Assembly: GCF_001646785.1 (NCBI RefSeq)
Contig: NZ_LRRH01000043.1
Location: 1 to 64,000 of the forward strand
Length of the DNA: 64,000 bases
From: Rhodococcus phenolicus
Lineage (GTDB): Bacteria; Actinomycetota; Actinomycetes; Mycobacteriales; Mycobacteriaceae
Reading direction: 5' to 3'
The translations under genes were made by a program, and so were the position numbers. How positions within the stretch are numbered: position 1 is the stretch's first letter; each line of letters opens with the position of its first letter. Positions 37,877-48,475 of the stretch are shown here, in pieces. A model generated the notes under the pieces. It saw only the letters and a program-made list of their open reading frames with translations, did not search any database and was not told the DNA's origin.

Positions 37877-39454
37877 TCAGGGCCTCGTCTCGGCGCCGCG
37901 TGAGCCGGTGTCGCCGGGACTCTGCGCCGCGGTTGCCGTCATGATGCGGCTGATCTCTTCGCGATCGGCGACGCCCGGAAGACCCCAGCCGTCCCGGTAG
38001 CCGTACATCTCGGCGAGAGTCACCGCATGCCGGTTGCCGTCGGCGACCTCGACGTCTTCCGCCGTGATCAAACTCGGATGCGCCACGCCGCACGCCTCCG
38101 CCACCTTGAACACCTCACGTCGCAGGGCCCGGAGATACTGCTCCACCCGGTCCGCCTTCGACGGGACGTCCAGTCCTCTTGCCAGCCATGCATTCTGGGT
38201 GGCCACGCCGGTGGGGCATCGATCGGTGTGGCACTTCTGCGCCTGGATGCACCCCAGTGCGAACATCGGCTCGCGGGCGACGTTGACCATGTCGCACCCG
38301 AGAGCCATTGCCGCTACGGCATTGTCGGGCATACCGAGCTTGCCCGATCCGATGAACGTCACACGTTCGGCCAGGCCGGCCTCGGCGAACTGTCGATGCA
38401 CACGGGCGAATCCGCTGCGGAACGGCAGCGACACCGAGTCCGCGAACACGAGCGGCGCCGCCCCCGTACCGCCCTCACCACCGTCGACGGTGACGAAGTC
38501 GACGCCGCGCTCACCGTCGCGCATCGCGTCGACGAGCAACTGCCAGAACGTGGGGTCCCCGACCGCCGCTTTGATCCCGACGGGCAGTCCGGTGGCTTCA
38601 GCGATCGTCTCCACGAAATCGAGCATGCTGTCGATGTCGTGGAATGCGGTGTGCCGCGAGGGACTCACCACGTCGCGCCCCACCGGCACACCGCGGATCT
38701 CGGCGATCTCCGGCGTCACCTTGGCCCCCGGCAACAAGCCACCGAGGCCGGGCTTGGCACCCTGGCTCAGCTTGATCTCGATGGCCTTCACCGGCGCCGA
38801 CTCGGTGAGCGCGACCAGCCTGCCGAGATCGAATCGACCTTCGCCGTCGCGGCAGCCGAAGTATGCGGTGCCGATCTGGAAGATCAGATCGGCGCCGTTG
38901 CGGTGGTACCGCGACAGCCCGCCCTCACCCGTGTTGTGCAGGCAGCCCGCCGCCGCGGCTCCCTGGTTCAGCGCCACCACCGCCGCCGCCGACAACGAGC
39001 CGAAACTCATCGCCGAGACGTTGACGAACGAATCCGGCCGGAACGCCTTCGCGCGGCCCCGGGGCCCGCCGAGGATCTTCGCCGACGGGATCTTCAGTCC
39101 CTCACCGTGGTGCGGCGCCCCGGACGGCGGGATCCGAGAGAACGTGCGGTGCTTGATGATCGTGTACCCGTCGGTGAACTCGATGTCGTTGTCCGTGCCG
39201 AACCCGAAGGTGTCGTTCTCCCTCTTCGACACCGCGTACACCCAGTGCCGCTGGTCGCGGGTGAACGGCCGTTCCTCGTCGTTGCGGGTGATGATGTACT
39301 GCCGCAGTTCCGGCCCGACGGACTCGAGCAGGTACCGTCCGTGCCCGACGACGGGAAAGTTCCTCAGCAGCGCATGCCTGCGCTGCAGCAGGTCGTACGA
39401 TGCCACCGCAGCCAACGCGGCGGCCGGGATTCCGAGTGCCTTCGACCAGTTCAT
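37877..39454 (-). CDS. GltB-like FMN-binding glutamate synthase family protein
   Basis: 525 residues. An N-terminal hydrophobic helix (ALGIPAAALAAVASYDLL) precedes a domain like the FMN-binding synthase part of GltB: NVSAMSFGSLSAAAVVALNQ, LSQGAKPGLGGLLPGAKV, VDGGEGGTGAAPLVFADS, and CIQAQKCHTDRCPTGVATQ with the Cys triad of a 3Fe-4S cluster. It lacks the amidotransferase and C-terminal beta-helix domains, so it is not a normal glutamate synthase and its substrate is unknown. ATG 39454. Confidence 0.9.
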   Translation of the reverse strand: MNWSKALGIPAAALAAVASYDLLQRRHALLRNFPVVGHGRYLLESVGPELRQYIITRNDEERPFTRDQRHWVYAVSKRENDTFGFGTDNDIEFTDGYTIIKHRTFSRIPPSGAPHHGEGLKIPSAKILGGPRGRAKAFRPDSFVNVSAMSFGSLSAAAVVALNQGAAAAGCLHNTGEGGLSRYHRNGADLIFQIGTAYFGCRDGEGRFDLGRLVALTESAPVKAIEIKLSQGAKPGLGGLLPGAKVTPEIAEIRGVPVGRDVVSPSRHTAFHDIDSMLDFVETIAEATGLPVGIKAAVGDPTFWQLLVDAMRDGERGVDFVTVDGGEGGTGAAPLVFADSVSLPFRSGFARVHRQFAEAGLAERVTFIGSGKLGMPDNAVAAMALGCDMVNVAREPMFALGCIQAQKCHTDRCPTGVATQNAWLARGLDVPSKADRVEQYLRALRREVFKVAEACGVAHPSLITAEDVEVADGNRHAVTLAEMYGYRDGWGLPGVADREEISRIMTATAAQSPGDTGSRGAETRP

Positions 39455-39519
39455 CACTCCACGGTAGGTGCGCGACCGCGAGCCCACATCCGGATGATCC
39501 GATACCGATGCTCTCGGGG

Positions 39520-40905
39520 TCAGCGCGCGGGCGCAGCCGACGTGTCGTATCGTTCCGCGTTCGACGTGGACCGGCGCCGCCGGACGTTCGCCGCGCAGAC
39601 CCGGGCCACCAGGGCGGGGTGCGCCAGAGTCAGCGGCGGATCGTAGAGTCCGCTGATCCGGAGGAAGCGGTCCGCGACCGCGGGATCGGTCTCGGCGGCG
39701 GCGAGAATCCTGTCGACGTAGGCGTTGCCGATCCTCACTCCCCACGGTCGTGGCCCCTCGACCTCCGGCAGCGCCAGGTCCGAACCGATGGCGAACTTCC
39801 ACGCGGTCCCCACAGGCCGCACCGATGCACGGAAGAATCTGGATGCCACCCCGGAATCACTGCGGTCGAGGCACTTTCGCAGCGCGTGGGCCTCGAGGGC
39901 CGCGACGGTCATGCCCTGCCCGTACACGGGGTTGAAACTGCAGATGGCGTCGCCGAAGACGAGCAGACCGTCCGGGAACCTGCTCATGCGCTCGTAGTGC
40001 CGCCACTGGCTGGACGGGTAGCGGTGTCTCGCGACAGGACCGACCGGTTCGGCGCCGCGGATCGCATCGATCACATGCCTCGGCGTGAACTGCTCCACGA
40101 ACCCGATCATGCCGGTGAGGTCGCTCGGCGGTTCCCGACCTGCCGTCCCACTCGCCGTGAACATCCACGTATCGTTCTCGCAGGCAAGCAGTCCCATCCC
40201 GGTCGGCCTTCCCGGTTGCGCACCGGCGAAGACCAGTTTCTCCCGCAGTGTCCCGGGCGGGATGCGCAACAATTGACTGCTGTACGCCACATGGACGACG
40301 AGACGTTCCTCCTCGGGACGCCCGTAGCCGAGCCCCTCGAGAACCGCCGGTGTGCGGGCACCGCGGCCCCGGGCGTCGACCACGAGGTCCGCGGTGAGTG
40401 TCCGGGCGCGTCCACCGCTTCCCACGTGCACCCCGGTCACCCGGCGCCGATCGGCGGTCGCGGTGAGCTCGCCGGCACCGTGACCGTCGAGAATCGTGAC
40501 GTTCGGGAACCCGCGCAGCCTGCTGCGCACCCGGCCTTCCAGGAACGGCCTGCTCGGCATGTATGTCGGGGGGCCCTTCCGCACGCTTCCCCCGCGGCCG
40601 AACGTGTGCCCGCCGAGGGTCAGGTGGATTCCGGCCATGTCGCCGTACGCGATCCGGGGAACGCCGTCCGAGACCAGATCGTCGAGCAAGCCGGGGAAGA
40701 GCTCGTCCATGGCCTGCGCACCACTCGCGAGCAGCAGGTGGGCGTGATAACCCTGCGGCACGCCCCGCCGGTTCCCGGCTCCGGCGGGAAGCACGTCCCG
40801 CTCGACCACGGTCACCGTGTCGTAGAACTCGGCCAGCGCCCGGGCTGCCAGCAGCCCGCCCATGCTGCCCCCGAGAACAACCGCCCGATCACCGATCCTG
40901 TTCAT
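39520..40905 (-). CDS. FAD-dependent monooxygenase-like protein
   Basis: 461 residues. Dinucleotide motif VVLGGSMGGLLAARALAEFY at 9-28 ending in VVERD, a substrate-domain region with VVDARGRGARTPAVLEGLGY, and the FAD pyrophosphate motif GDAICSFNPVYGQGMTVAAL near 320. It resembles a group of actinobacterial oxidoreductases related to tryptophan halogenase and squalene epoxidase-like enzymes; no halogenase WxWxIP motif was seen. Two palindromes lie upstream, at 40929 and 40978. Confidence 0.88.
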   Translation of the reverse strand: MNRIGDRAVVLGGSMGGLLAARALAEFYDTVTVVERDVLPAGAGNRRGVPQGYHAHLLLASGAQAMDELFPGLLDDLVSDGVPRIAYGDMAGIHLTLGGHTFGRGGSVRKGPPTYMPSRPFLEGRVRSRLRGFPNVTILDGHGAGELTATADRRRVTGVHVGSGGRARTLTADLVVDARGRGARTPAVLEGLGYGRPEEERLVVHVAYSSQLLRIPPGTLREKLVFAGAQPGRPTGMGLLACENDTWMFTASGTAGREPPSDLTGMIGFVEQFTPRHVIDAIRGAEPVGPVARHRYPSSQWRHYERMSRFPDGLLVFGDAICSFNPVYGQGMTVAALEAHALRKCLDRSDSGVASRFFRASVRPVGTAWKFAIGSDLALPEVEGPRPWGVRIGNAYVDRILAAAETDPAVADRFLRISGLYDPPLTLAHPALVARVCAANVRRRRSTSNAERYDTSAAPAR

Positions 40906-40928
40906 GATCTTCGCCTCGCCACAACGCC

Positions 40929-40989
40929 GGAATGATTACGCATTCCATGCTGGGTGGGCGATCGTCGGAGCGCGCGAGTAGTGCACTAC
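40929..40989. promoter_or_regulatory. Two palindromes upstream of the FAD oxidoreductase
   Basis: GGAATG-N6-CATTCC (40929-40946) and the perfect 12-mer GTAGTGCACTAC (40978-40989), in the 117-bp gap to dnaE1. Possible operators; no regulator gene is adjacent. Confidence 0.45.
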
Positions 40990-41022
40990 CCGAATGTCGA
41001 GTGCGGTGTCGCGCTCCCCCCG

Positions 41023-44000
41023 TCAGGTAGCCAGGCAGCCCGGACCGAGGAGCGCCTTCAGGTCGCCCATCAACGCCGACGACGGTTCCACCCGCAGACT
41101 GTCGTCGACCTTGAGCAAGGTGATCTTGCTGCCGGAGATCAGCCGCACGTGGACGTCCGAGGTACCCGGATGCCGGGTCAGGACACTCTTGAGCGCCCCC
41201 ACCTTGTCCGGTGTGCACAGCCGTGTCGGCATCGAGACCGACAGCGGTTTGGCGACACCGACCTGCGAAAGGTCCGGAACCGCAAGGTCGTTGGCGATCA
41301 GCGAGATCCGGTCGTCGCGGATCGACACACGTGCCTTGACCAGCACCACCGAGTCCTCGACGACATCCATCCCGTACACCGAGTAGGACTGCGGGAAGAA
41401 CAGCACCTCGATGCCGCCGGACAGGTCCTCGATCTGCGCGGACGCCCAGGCCAGACCGTTCTTGTTGATGCGCCGGTTCACCGAGGCGAGGATGCCGCCG
41501 ACGGTGACCTGGTGGCCGTCCTTGACGTCGCCCTCGAGGATGGCCGGGATCTGGGTGTCGGCCTGCGCGGCGAGCACGTGTTCGATGCCGTTGAGGGGAT
41601 GACCGGAGACGTACAGGCCCAGCATCTCCCGTTCCAGGGCGAGCCGGTGCTTGGTGTCCCATTCCTCGTCGGGGATCTTGACGTTGAACACCGAGGTCAC
41701 CGATTCGTCGGCGTCCGCGCCGCCGAACAGGTCGAACTGGCCGATGGCCTCGGCCTTCTTCGTGCTCATCACCGCGTCGATCGCGTCGGCGTGCACGAGC
41801 ATCAGCCCCTTGCGGGGATGATCGAGCGAATCGAAGGCACCGGCCTTGATCAGCGATTCGGTGACCTTCTTCGAACAGGCCAGAGTGTCGATCTTGCCGA
41901 GATAGTCGGAGAAGTCGGTGAACGCGCCCTTCTCCTGACGGGCCTTGATGATCGACGCGACGACGTTCGCACCGACGTTGCGCACCGCGCCCATACCGAA
42001 CCGGATGTCCTCGCCGACCGCGGCGAAGTCGACCCGGGAGGCGTTGACGTCGGGCGGGAGCACGGTGATGCCCATCTTGCGGCAGTCCGCGAGATACAGA
42101 GCCGCCTTGTCCTTGTCGTCGCCGACGGAGGTGAGCAGGCCCGCCATGTACTCGGCGGGGAAATTGGCCTTCAGGTACGCCGTCCAGAAGGACACCAGGC
42201 CGTAACCGGCGGCGTGCGACTTGTTGAACGCGTAGCCGGCGAACGGGAGAACGGTGTCCCACAGCGCGGTGATCGCCGCCTGCGAGAAACCGTTGTTCCT
42301 CATGCCCTCGGCGAAGCCGTCGTAGGCCTCGTCCAGGATTTCCTTCTTCTTCTTGCCCATCGCGCGGCGCAGCAGGTCGGCCTGGCCGAGGCTGTACCCG
42401 GCGACCTTCTGCGCGATCTGCATGATCTGCTCCTGGTACACGATCAGGCCGAAGGTGTCCTTCAGGATGTCGCGCAGCGGCTCCTCGAGCTCCGGGTGGA
42501 TCGGCTTGACCTCCTGCCGATCGTTCTTGCGGTCCGCGTAGTCGTTGTGCGCGTTCATGCCCATCGGGCCGGGGCGGTACAGCGCGAGCACGGCGACGAT
42601 GTCGTCGAAGCCGGTCGGCTGCATGCGTCGCAGCAGGTCTCGCATCGCGCTGCCGTCGAGCTGGAACACACCGAGGGTGTCGCCCCGCGCGAGCAGTTCG
42701 TAGGTCGCGTCGTCCTCGAGCGGAAGCGTGTCGAGGTCGATGTCGATCCCACGGTTCTCCTTGATCAGCTCGATCGCGTCGCCGATCACGGTGAGGTTGC
42801 GCAGCCCCAGGAAGTCCATCTTCAGCAGGCCGATGGCCTCGCACGACGGGTAGTCCCAACCGGTGATGATCGCGCCGTCCTGGGCGCGCTTCCACACCGG
42901 GATCGCATCCATCAGCGGCTCGGACGACATGATCACCGCGCAGGCGTGCACGCCCGCGTTGCGGATCAGCCCCTCGAGGCCGAGAGCGGTGTCGTAGATC
43001 TTCTTGACGTCCGGGTTCGAGTCGATCAGCGCCCGAACCTCCGCGGCCTCCTTATACCGCTCGTGATTCGGGTCGGTGATGCCGGACACCGGGATGTCCT
43101 TCGCCATGATCGGCGGCGGCAGCGCCTTGGTGATCTGATCGGCGATCGCGAACCCCGGCTGACCGAACTGCACACGCGCCGAGTCCTTGATGGCGGCCTT
43201 CGTCTTGATGGTGCCGAACGTGATGACCTGCGCGACCTTGTCGGTGCCCCACTTCTCCGACGCGTAGCGCACCATCTCACCGCGGCGACGATCGTCGAAG
43301 TCGATATCGATATCGGGCATCGAGACACGTTCGGGGTTGAGGAACCGCTCGAACAGCAGACCGTGCGGGATCGGGTCGATGTTCGTGATGCCCATCGCGT
43401 AGGCGACGAGCGAACCCGCAGCCGAACCACGACCCGGGCCGACCCGGATGCCGACCTCCTTTGCGTGGTTGATGAGGTCGCCGACGACAAGGAAGTAGGC
43501 GGGGAAGCCCATCTCGTTGATCACGCCGATCTCGTAGTCGGCGCGCGCGAGATATTCCTGCGGCGGGCCGCCGGGGAACCGCCGATCCAGTCCACGCAGC
43601 ACCTCGTGCCGCAGAAAGCTCTCCTGGGTGTGCCCCTCCGGCACCGGGAAGATCGGCATGCGGTCGCGGTGCTTCCACACTTCCTCGTAGGACTGCACGC
43701 GTTCGCCGATGAGCATCGTGTTGTCGCACGCCCCGGGAACCTCCGAGTCCCAGATCGCGCGCATCTCCTCGGCGGACTTGAGGTAGTAGCCGTCGCCGTC
43801 GAATTTGAAGCGCGTCGGATCCGAGAGAGTCTTCCCGGTCTGGATGCACAGCAGCGCCTCGTGGTTCTCGGCGGCATCCTTGGTGACGTAGTGGCAGTCG
43901 TTGGTCGCGAGCGGCCGGATGTCGAGCTTGCGGCCGATCTCGAGCAGGCCCTCGCGGACTCGGCGCTCGATGGACAGACCGTGATCCATCAGTTCGAGGA

Positions 44001-44559
44001 AGAAGTTGTCCTTGCCCCAGATCTCCTGCCACTTCGCAGCGGCCTCGAGGGCCTCGCGGTCGTGGCCGAGCCGCAGTCGCGTCTGGATCTCGCCGGACGG
44101 GCAGCCGGTCGTGGCGATGATGCCCTCGGCGTGCGCGGCGATGAGCTCCTCGTCCATGCGTGCCCACTTGCCGAGCTGACCCTCGATGGAGGCGAGCGAC
44201 GACAGCTTGAACAGGTTCCGCAGACCCGTCGCGTTCTCCGCGACCATCGTCATGTGGGTGTACGAACCCGAGCCGGACACGTCGTCGGACTTCTGGCTGC
44301 GATCACCCCAGAGCACACGCTTGGTGTTGAACCGGGACTCCGGTGCGATGTACGCCTCGATGCCGATGATCGGCTTGATCCCGAACTTCGTGGCCGCGTT
44401 GTAGAACTCGCTCGCGCCGTACATGTTTCCGTGGTCGGTCATGCCGACCGCCGTCATCCCGAGCCGCTCGGCCTCCTTGAACAGGGGCCCGACCTTCGCG
44501 GCACCGTCGAGCATCGAGTACTCGGTGTGGTTGTGCAGATGAACGAACGAGTCAGCCAC
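41023..44559 (-). CDS. dnaE1: DNA polymerase III alpha subunit DnaE1
   Basis: 1178 residues, typical for DnaE1. Replicative polymerase. N-terminal PHP domain (HLHNHTEYS near 7-15), polymerase active site [18 protein letters not shown] near 412-428 with the catalytic Asp residues, fingers region with [16 protein letters not shown], and the C-terminal OB domain and tail. GTG 44559 ([11 protein letters not shown]) with GGGAG upstream; the -10 TACACT at 44595-44600 gives a short leader. Confidence 0.97.
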   Translation of the reverse strand: MADSFVHLHNHTEYSMLDGAAKVGPLFKEAERLGMTAVGMTDHGNMYGASEFYNAATKFGIKPIIGIEAYIAPESRFNTKRVLWGDRSQKSDDVSGSGSYTHMTMVAENATGLRNLFKLSSLASIEGQLGKWARMDEELIAAHAEGIIATTGCPSGEIQTRLRLGHDREALEAAAKWQEIWGKDNFFLELMDHGLSIERRVREGLLEIGRKLDIRPLATNDCHYVTKDAAENHEALLCIQTGKTLSDPTRFKFDGDGYYLKSAEEMRAIWDSEVPGACDNTMLIGERVQSYEEVWKHRDRMPIFPVPEGHTQESFLRHEVLRGLDRRFPGGPPQEYLARADYEIGVINEMGFPAYFLVVGDLINHAKEVGIRVGPGRGSAAGSLVAYAMGITNIDPIPHGLLFERFLNPERVSMPDIDIDFDDRRRGEMVRYASEKWGTDKVAQVITFGTIKTKAAIKDSARVQFGQPGFAIADQITKALPPPIMAKDIPVSGITDPNHERYKEAAEVRALIDSNPDVKKIYDTALGLEGLIRNAGVHACAVIMSSEPLMDAIPVWKRAQDGAIITGWDYPSCEAIGLLKMDFLGLRNLTVIGDAIELIKENRGIDIDLDTLPLEDDATYELLARGDTLGVFQLDGSAMRDLLRRMQPTGFDDIVAVLALYRPGPMGMNAHNDYADRKNDRQEVKPIHPELEEPLRDILKDTFGLIVYQEQIMQIAQKVAGYSLGQADLLRRAMGKKKKEILDEAYDGFAEGMRNNGFSQAAITALWDTVLPFAGYAFNKSHAAGYGLVSFWTAYLKANFPAEYMAGLLTSVGDDKDKAALYLADCRKMGITVLPPDVNASRVDFAAVGEDIRFGMGAVRNVGANVVASIIKARQEKGAFTDFSDYLGKIDTLACSKKVTESLIKAGAFDSLDHPRKGLMLVHADAIDAVMSTKKAEAIGQFDLFGGADADESVTSVFNVKIPDEEWDTKHRLALEREMLGLYVSGHPLNGIEHVLAAQADTQIPAILEGDVKDGHQVTVGGILASVNRRINKNGLAWASAQIEDLSGGIEVLFFPQSYSVYGMDVVEDSVVLVKARVSIRDDRISLIANDLAVPDLSQVGVAKPLSVSMPTRLCTPDKVGALKSVLTRHPGTSDVHVRLISGSKITLLKVDDSLRVEPSSALMGDLKALLGPGCLAT

Positions 44560-44764
44560 GCGTGTCACTCCCGGAAAGTCAGTGGGCACCGACGAGTGTA
44601 GGCCCCCACGGCGACGCGTCCGGTGAGCCACACCGCGCCTGCTGCGGGTCCGCATCGCGGGCATGGCGACCGTCACACCTGCGGGTGGGAGCAGCCGCCG
44701 GCATCGGGTTCGGGAGACCCTCGATTCGGGACGAACCCGGCGCCCCGGGTGGCCGGCGGCGACG

Positions 44765-45712
44765 TCACGACCGCTGCGAACCGGCGTTCTCGTCGACCTC
44801 GTCGCCGGCGGCCACCGCGCTGCGTCCGGCACGACGGGCGCGGATCAACGCTTCGGTGCTGTAGACGACAAGAGCCACCCAGATGAGCGAGAAACCGATC
44901 CACCTCGACGCGGGCATGGCTTCGTGCAGCACCAGCACGCCCCACGCCATCTGCAGGCTCGGAGTCAGGTACTGCAGCATCCCGAGCGTCGCGAGCGGAA
45001 CCCGCTGCGCTGCCGCCCCGAACAGCAGCAACGGCACGGCGGTGACGAGACCGGCCGAGACGAGCAGCAGCGCGTGGCCGGGGCCGTGCCCGACGAACGT
45101 GCCGGTGCCCGTCGCCGCGAGGAATAACAGATAGCCGACCGCGAACGGGACCGCGACCACCCCCTCCCCGGTGAGTGAGGTGCGCGGGTCGAGAGGCACG
45201 ATCTTCTTGATCACGCCGTACAACGCGAACGACAACGCCAGGGTCAGCGCGATGACCGGCGGGCGGCCGTAGTCGACGGTGATGACGACGACCGCAGTCG
45301 CCGCGAGCAGCAGGGCCGCAATCTGCGCGCGGTGCAGGCGTTCCCGGAAGAACAACACGGCGAACAGCACACTGACCAGCGGATTGACGAAGTACCCGAG
45401 CGCGGTCTCGACGACGCGCCCGGAGGTCACCCCGTAGATGTACGTGCCCCAGTTGACGGCGATGGCGGCCGACGCCGCCGCGACCAGCGCCCAGGTTCGG
45501 CGGTCCAGTCCGCGCAACGTGCCGAGCTTCCCCATAACCGCGAGCAGCGACAGCATGAGCAGCAGCGTCCACAACACCCGGTGAGCGAGGATCTCGACCG
45601 CCCCCGCAGGTGCCAGAAGACCGAAGAACGCGGGGAACAGCCCCCAGGTCAGGTAGGCGCCGATCCCGCACAGGACTCCGACGTTGTTGGTACCACGGCC
45701 GACGACGCTCAC
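44765..45712 (-). CDS. rarD: EamA/RarD-type transporter
   Basis: 315 residues, ten membrane segments in two EamA repeats. RarD features: [20 protein letters not shown] and the second-helix [12 protein letters not shown], later [20 protein letters not shown]. Substrate unsettled in the family. GTG 45712 lies 6 nt after TAGGGT, so probably leaderless. Confidence 0.93.
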   Translation of the reverse strand: MSVVGRGTNNVGVLCGIGAYLTWGLFPAFFGLLAPAGAVEILAHRVLWTLLLMLSLLAVMGKLGTLRGLDRRTWALVAAASAAIAVNWGTYIYGVTSGRVVETALGYFVNPLVSVLFAVLFFRERLHRAQIAALLLAATAVVVITVDYGRPPVIALTLALSFALYGVIKKIVPLDPRTSLTGEGVVAVPFAVGYLLFLAATGTGTFVGHGPGHALLLVSAGLVTAVPLLLFGAAAQRVPLATLGMLQYLTPSLQMAWGVLVLHEAMPASRWIGFSLIWVALVVYSTEALIRARRAGRSAVAAGDEVDENAGSQRS

Positions 45713-45784
45713 CCGGTAACCCTATTCGCCCCTTCCGGGCCCGGTCGGACGGGACAGCGAGGTTCGCGCCGACGCGGCGGGTGG

Positions 45785-46150
45785 TCAGGCGTCGGGTTCT
45801 CCGTCGACGATCGTCGCATCGAGCACGCCGACGCTCACGCCGTAGGGAAGGAAGCGCACGGATCGGGTCGGATCCGTGTTGTTCTTGTGGGCGCGCAACG
45901 CGTCGAGTTCGGTGCGGTAGACCTGCTCGACCCGGGCGAGGCCGGCGGCGTCTACGGAGTACACCGCCCACACACCGTCCCCCGCGCTGCCCGTCGTCTC
46001 GGGTTCGGGAGCGCGATGCGGCGCCGATCCGCCCGGTTGTCCGAGGAATCGCACGAACTGGTCCTGCAGCTGACGGAACTGGTCGCCCGCTTCGCGAATC
46101 ACGCGGTCGATGTCGTCGGGGTCGAAGCCGAACGGCCGGTCGTTGTCCAT
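45785..46150 (-). CDS. Conserved hypothetical protein
   Basis: 121 residues, soluble. Acidic start PFGFDPDDIDRVIREAGDQF then RQLQDQFVRFLG (helical), and a C-terminal part ARVEQVYRTELDALRAHKNN. It appears to be a conserved actinobacterial protein without assigned function. ATG 46150; it sits between rarD and an unknown membrane-anchored gene. Confidence 0.75.
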   Translation of the reverse strand: MDNDRPFGFDPDDIDRVIREAGDQFRQLQDQFVRFLGQPGGSAPHRAPEPETTGSAGDGVWAVYSVDAAGLARVEQVYRTELDALRAHKNNTDPTRSVRFLPYGVSVGVLDATIVDGEPDA

Positions 46151-46214
46151 CACGGACCTCCTGACGGAGACGAGCCCGCCGGCGTGGCGGGGCCTGTCTC
46201 CAGTGTGCCGTGTC

Positions 46215-46874
46215 TCAGGGTTCGCCGTCGTCGGGTCCGGGAGCCACCACGTCCACCTGCTCGGGAAGCAGCGGCGACACCGCGAACCGGCCGGCCACCG
46301 CGTCGGCCGGCAGTGCCTCGACCGCACGCACCCCCGGTTCCGATCGGAGCGAGTGCAGCTGCGCGGGCGTTGCCCGCACGACGAGTCCGACGACGCACGC
46401 GCAGCCCGCCGCGAGCCGCGCCGCCGAGACCGCCGCGACCCGCGCAGCGCGATCGTCTCCGCTCGCGGGGATCTGCAACCTCGCGGCCGCGACGGCGGGC
46501 GCGCGGCGCAGCGCCTCCGGATTCTGCGGCACCGCGACCGTCACGAGCGGTGTCTGGACACGGTCGATCGGAACCCGGAACAGGAGCTGCGCGACACGCA
46601 TGTCCGCTCCGGCCCCGCCGGTGAGTTCCGCGACGGCCCCGACGTCGATCGGCTCGGTGAATGACACGAGCGCCCACCGCGGGGCCTGCCTGCCGGCCGG
46701 GTCGTCGAGGCTCCCGGCGGCGCGGGTGAGGTAGTCGGCGACGAGTTCACCCGAGTCCGGCCCGAGGGCGTCGGTGCGCACCGACGCCGGTCGCACCGGC
46801 GCGCGCAGTCCCGCGAGGAGCACGGCGAGCACCAGCAGTGTCACGCACGCCCACGGCAGGACCCGGCGGATCAC
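46215..46874 (-). CDS. Membrane-anchored protein of unknown function
   Basis: 219 residues. One N-terminal membrane segment (VLPWACVTLLVLAVLLAGLR), then an extracytoplasmic domain rich in Ala and Val with PRWALVSFTEPIDVGAVAEL and CACVVGLVVRATPAQLHSLR. Starts GTG 46874, 9 bp after the rluD-type stop, so part of the lspA-rluD operon. Confidence 0.75.
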   Translation of the reverse strand: MIRRVLPWACVTLLVLAVLLAGLRAPVRPASVRTDALGPDSGELVADYLTRAAGSLDDPAGRQAPRWALVSFTEPIDVGAVAELTGGAGADMRVAQLLFRVPIDRVQTPLVTVAVPQNPEALRRAPAVAAARLQIPASGDDRAARVAAVSAARLAAGCACVVGLVVRATPAQLHSLRSEPGVRAVEALPADAVAGRFAVSPLLPEQVDVVAPGPDDGEP

Positions 46875-46883
46875 AACGAGTGC

Positions 46884-47810
46884 TCAGGCATCGCGCAGCA
46901 CGGCGAGCGCATGCTCGAGGTCGGCGGGGTACTTGCTGGTGATCTCCACCCAGTGGCCCTGCGTCGGGTGCGCGAACCCGAGCGAACGCGCGTGCAGCCA
47001 CTGCCGCTCGAGCCCGAGGCGGGCCGCCAGCCGCGGATCGGCTCCGTACGTCAGGTCGCCGCAGCAGGGGTGACGCAGCGCCGAGAAATGCACCCGGATC
47101 TGGTGGGTGCGGCCGGTTTCGAGGTGGATGTCGAGCAGGCTCGCCGCCTGGAACGCCTCGACCGTGTCGTAGTGCGTGATGCTGGGCTTGCCGTCCGCGG
47201 TGACCGCGAACTTCCAGTCGCTGCTGCGGTGCCGGCCGATGGGCGCGTCGATCGTCCCGCTGCTCGGGTCCGGATGCCCCTGCACGAGTGCGTGATAACG
47301 CTTCTCGATCGTGCGCTGTTTGAACGCCCGCTTGAGCACCGTGTAGGCGCGTTCCGAGGTCGCCACGACCATGACCCCGGAGGTCCCGACATCGAGGCGG
47401 TGGACGATGCCCTGGCGCTCGTGGGCGCCGGACGTCGAGATCCGGAATCCGGCGGCGGCCAGTCCGCCGATGACCGTCGGCCCCGTCCATCCGACGCTGG
47501 CGTGCGCGGCGACCCCGACCGGCTTGTCGACGGCGACGATGTCGTCGTCGGCGTACAGGATCTCCATCCCCTCGACGGGTTGCGCCTCGATGGTCAGCGG
47601 CCGCGGCGGTTCGGGCAGTTCCACCTCGAGCCACGATCCCGCGGACAGGCGGTCCGACTTACCGGCGGCCGAACCGTCGACGACGACGGCGCCTTCCTCG
47701 GCCAGCGCGGCCACCGCGGTCCGCGACAGTCCGAGCAACCTGGCCAGTCCCGCGTCGACCCTCATCCCGTCGAGCCCGTCCGGTACGGGCATCGCCCGGG
47801 TTTCTCTCAC
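46884..47810 (-). CDS. RluD-family 23S rRNA pseudouridine synthase
   Basis: 308 residues. S4 RNA-binding domain at the N-terminus ([20 protein letters not shown]) then the synthase domain with catalytic Asp in [17 protein letters not shown] near 137 and [13 protein letters not shown]. RluA/RluD-type enzyme; the exact rRNA site is not given by sequence alone. GTG 47810 overlaps the lspA stop (TAGTG), so it is translationally coupled; ATG 47792 is an alternative. Confidence 0.92.
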   Translation of the reverse strand: MRETRAMPVPDGLDGMRVDAGLARLLGLSRTAVAALAEEGAVVVDGSAAGKSDRLSAGSWLEVELPEPPRPLTIEAQPVEGMEILYADDDIVAVDKPVGVAAHASVGWTGPTVIGGLAAAGFRISTSGAHERQGIVHRLDVGTSGVMVVATSERAYTVLKRAFKQRTIEKRYHALVQGHPDPSSGTIDAPIGRHRSSDWKFAVTADGKPSITHYDTVEAFQAASLLDIHLETGRTHQIRVHFSALRHPCCGDLTYGADPRLAARLGLERQWLHARSLGFAHPTQGHWVEITSKYPADLEHALAVLRDA

Positions 47811-48409
47811 TAGCGTGCTCCCTTTTCGGTTTCCTCGGCTGCGTCCGTCTCGTCCCCTCTGCTCGCGCGGGACCCGTCCGGATCGATACCGAACACGGTG
47901 AGCGCCACGAGCAGGATCGCTCCGCACACGATCGCCGAGTCGGCGACGTTGAACACCGGCCACCATCCGACCGACACGAAATCCACGACGTGTCCCTGCA
48001 GTGGGCCGGGTGAACGGAAGATCCGATCGACAAGGTTACCGAGTGCGCCGCCGAGCACGAGGCCCAGACCCAGCGCCCACCATCCGGACTGCAACGTGCG
48101 GCCGATCTTGACGACACCGATGACGACGGCGATCGCGACGATCGTCAGCACCCAGGTCATGCCGGTCGCCATGGAGAACGCCGCACCGGGGTTGCGCACG
48201 AGTGTCAGCGTGACGGTGTCGCCGATGATCGAGATCGGATCGCGGGGATCGATGTTGGCAACGGCGAGAATCTTGGTGAGCAGGTCGAGCGCGAAGATCA
48301 CGACGGCCACGGACAGCAGCGCGATCAGCCGACGTCCTGCGGGCGCCGGAGCGGCGTTCGGCTCCGATCGGTCGGGGCTCGGTTCTTCGCGTGCGGGGTC
48401 GTCGGTCAC
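47810..48409 (-). CDS. lspA: Lipoprotein signal peptidase II
   Basis: 199 residues, four membrane segments. Cleaves prolipoprotein signal peptides; the window encodes several lipoproteins it would process. Active site: [25 protein letters not shown] and [11 protein letters not shown] with the two catalytic Asp. The N-terminal 30-residue extension is polar and Pro-rich. GTG 48409. Confidence 0.96.
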   Translation of the reverse strand: MTDDPAREEPSPDRSEPNAAPAPAGRRLIALLSVAVVIFALDLLTKILAVANIDPRDPISIIGDTVTLTLVRNPGAAFSMATGMTWVLTIVAIAVVIGVVKIGRTLQSGWWALGLGLVLGGALGNLVDRIFRSPGPLQGHVVDFVSVGWWPVFNVADSAIVCGAILLVALTVFGIDPDGSRASRGDETDAAEETEKGAR

Positions 48410-48475
48410 CGTGCCATCATCCCCCACACCGGCGACCGGACGGCCACCCCACCCGGCGTGGCTACCCTGGGTGGC

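Noticed and set aside
40954-44601. 1215-codon plus-strand frame opposite dnaE1
   Set aside because: Mirror of dnaE1, Arg/Val/His-rich, no recognisable domain.
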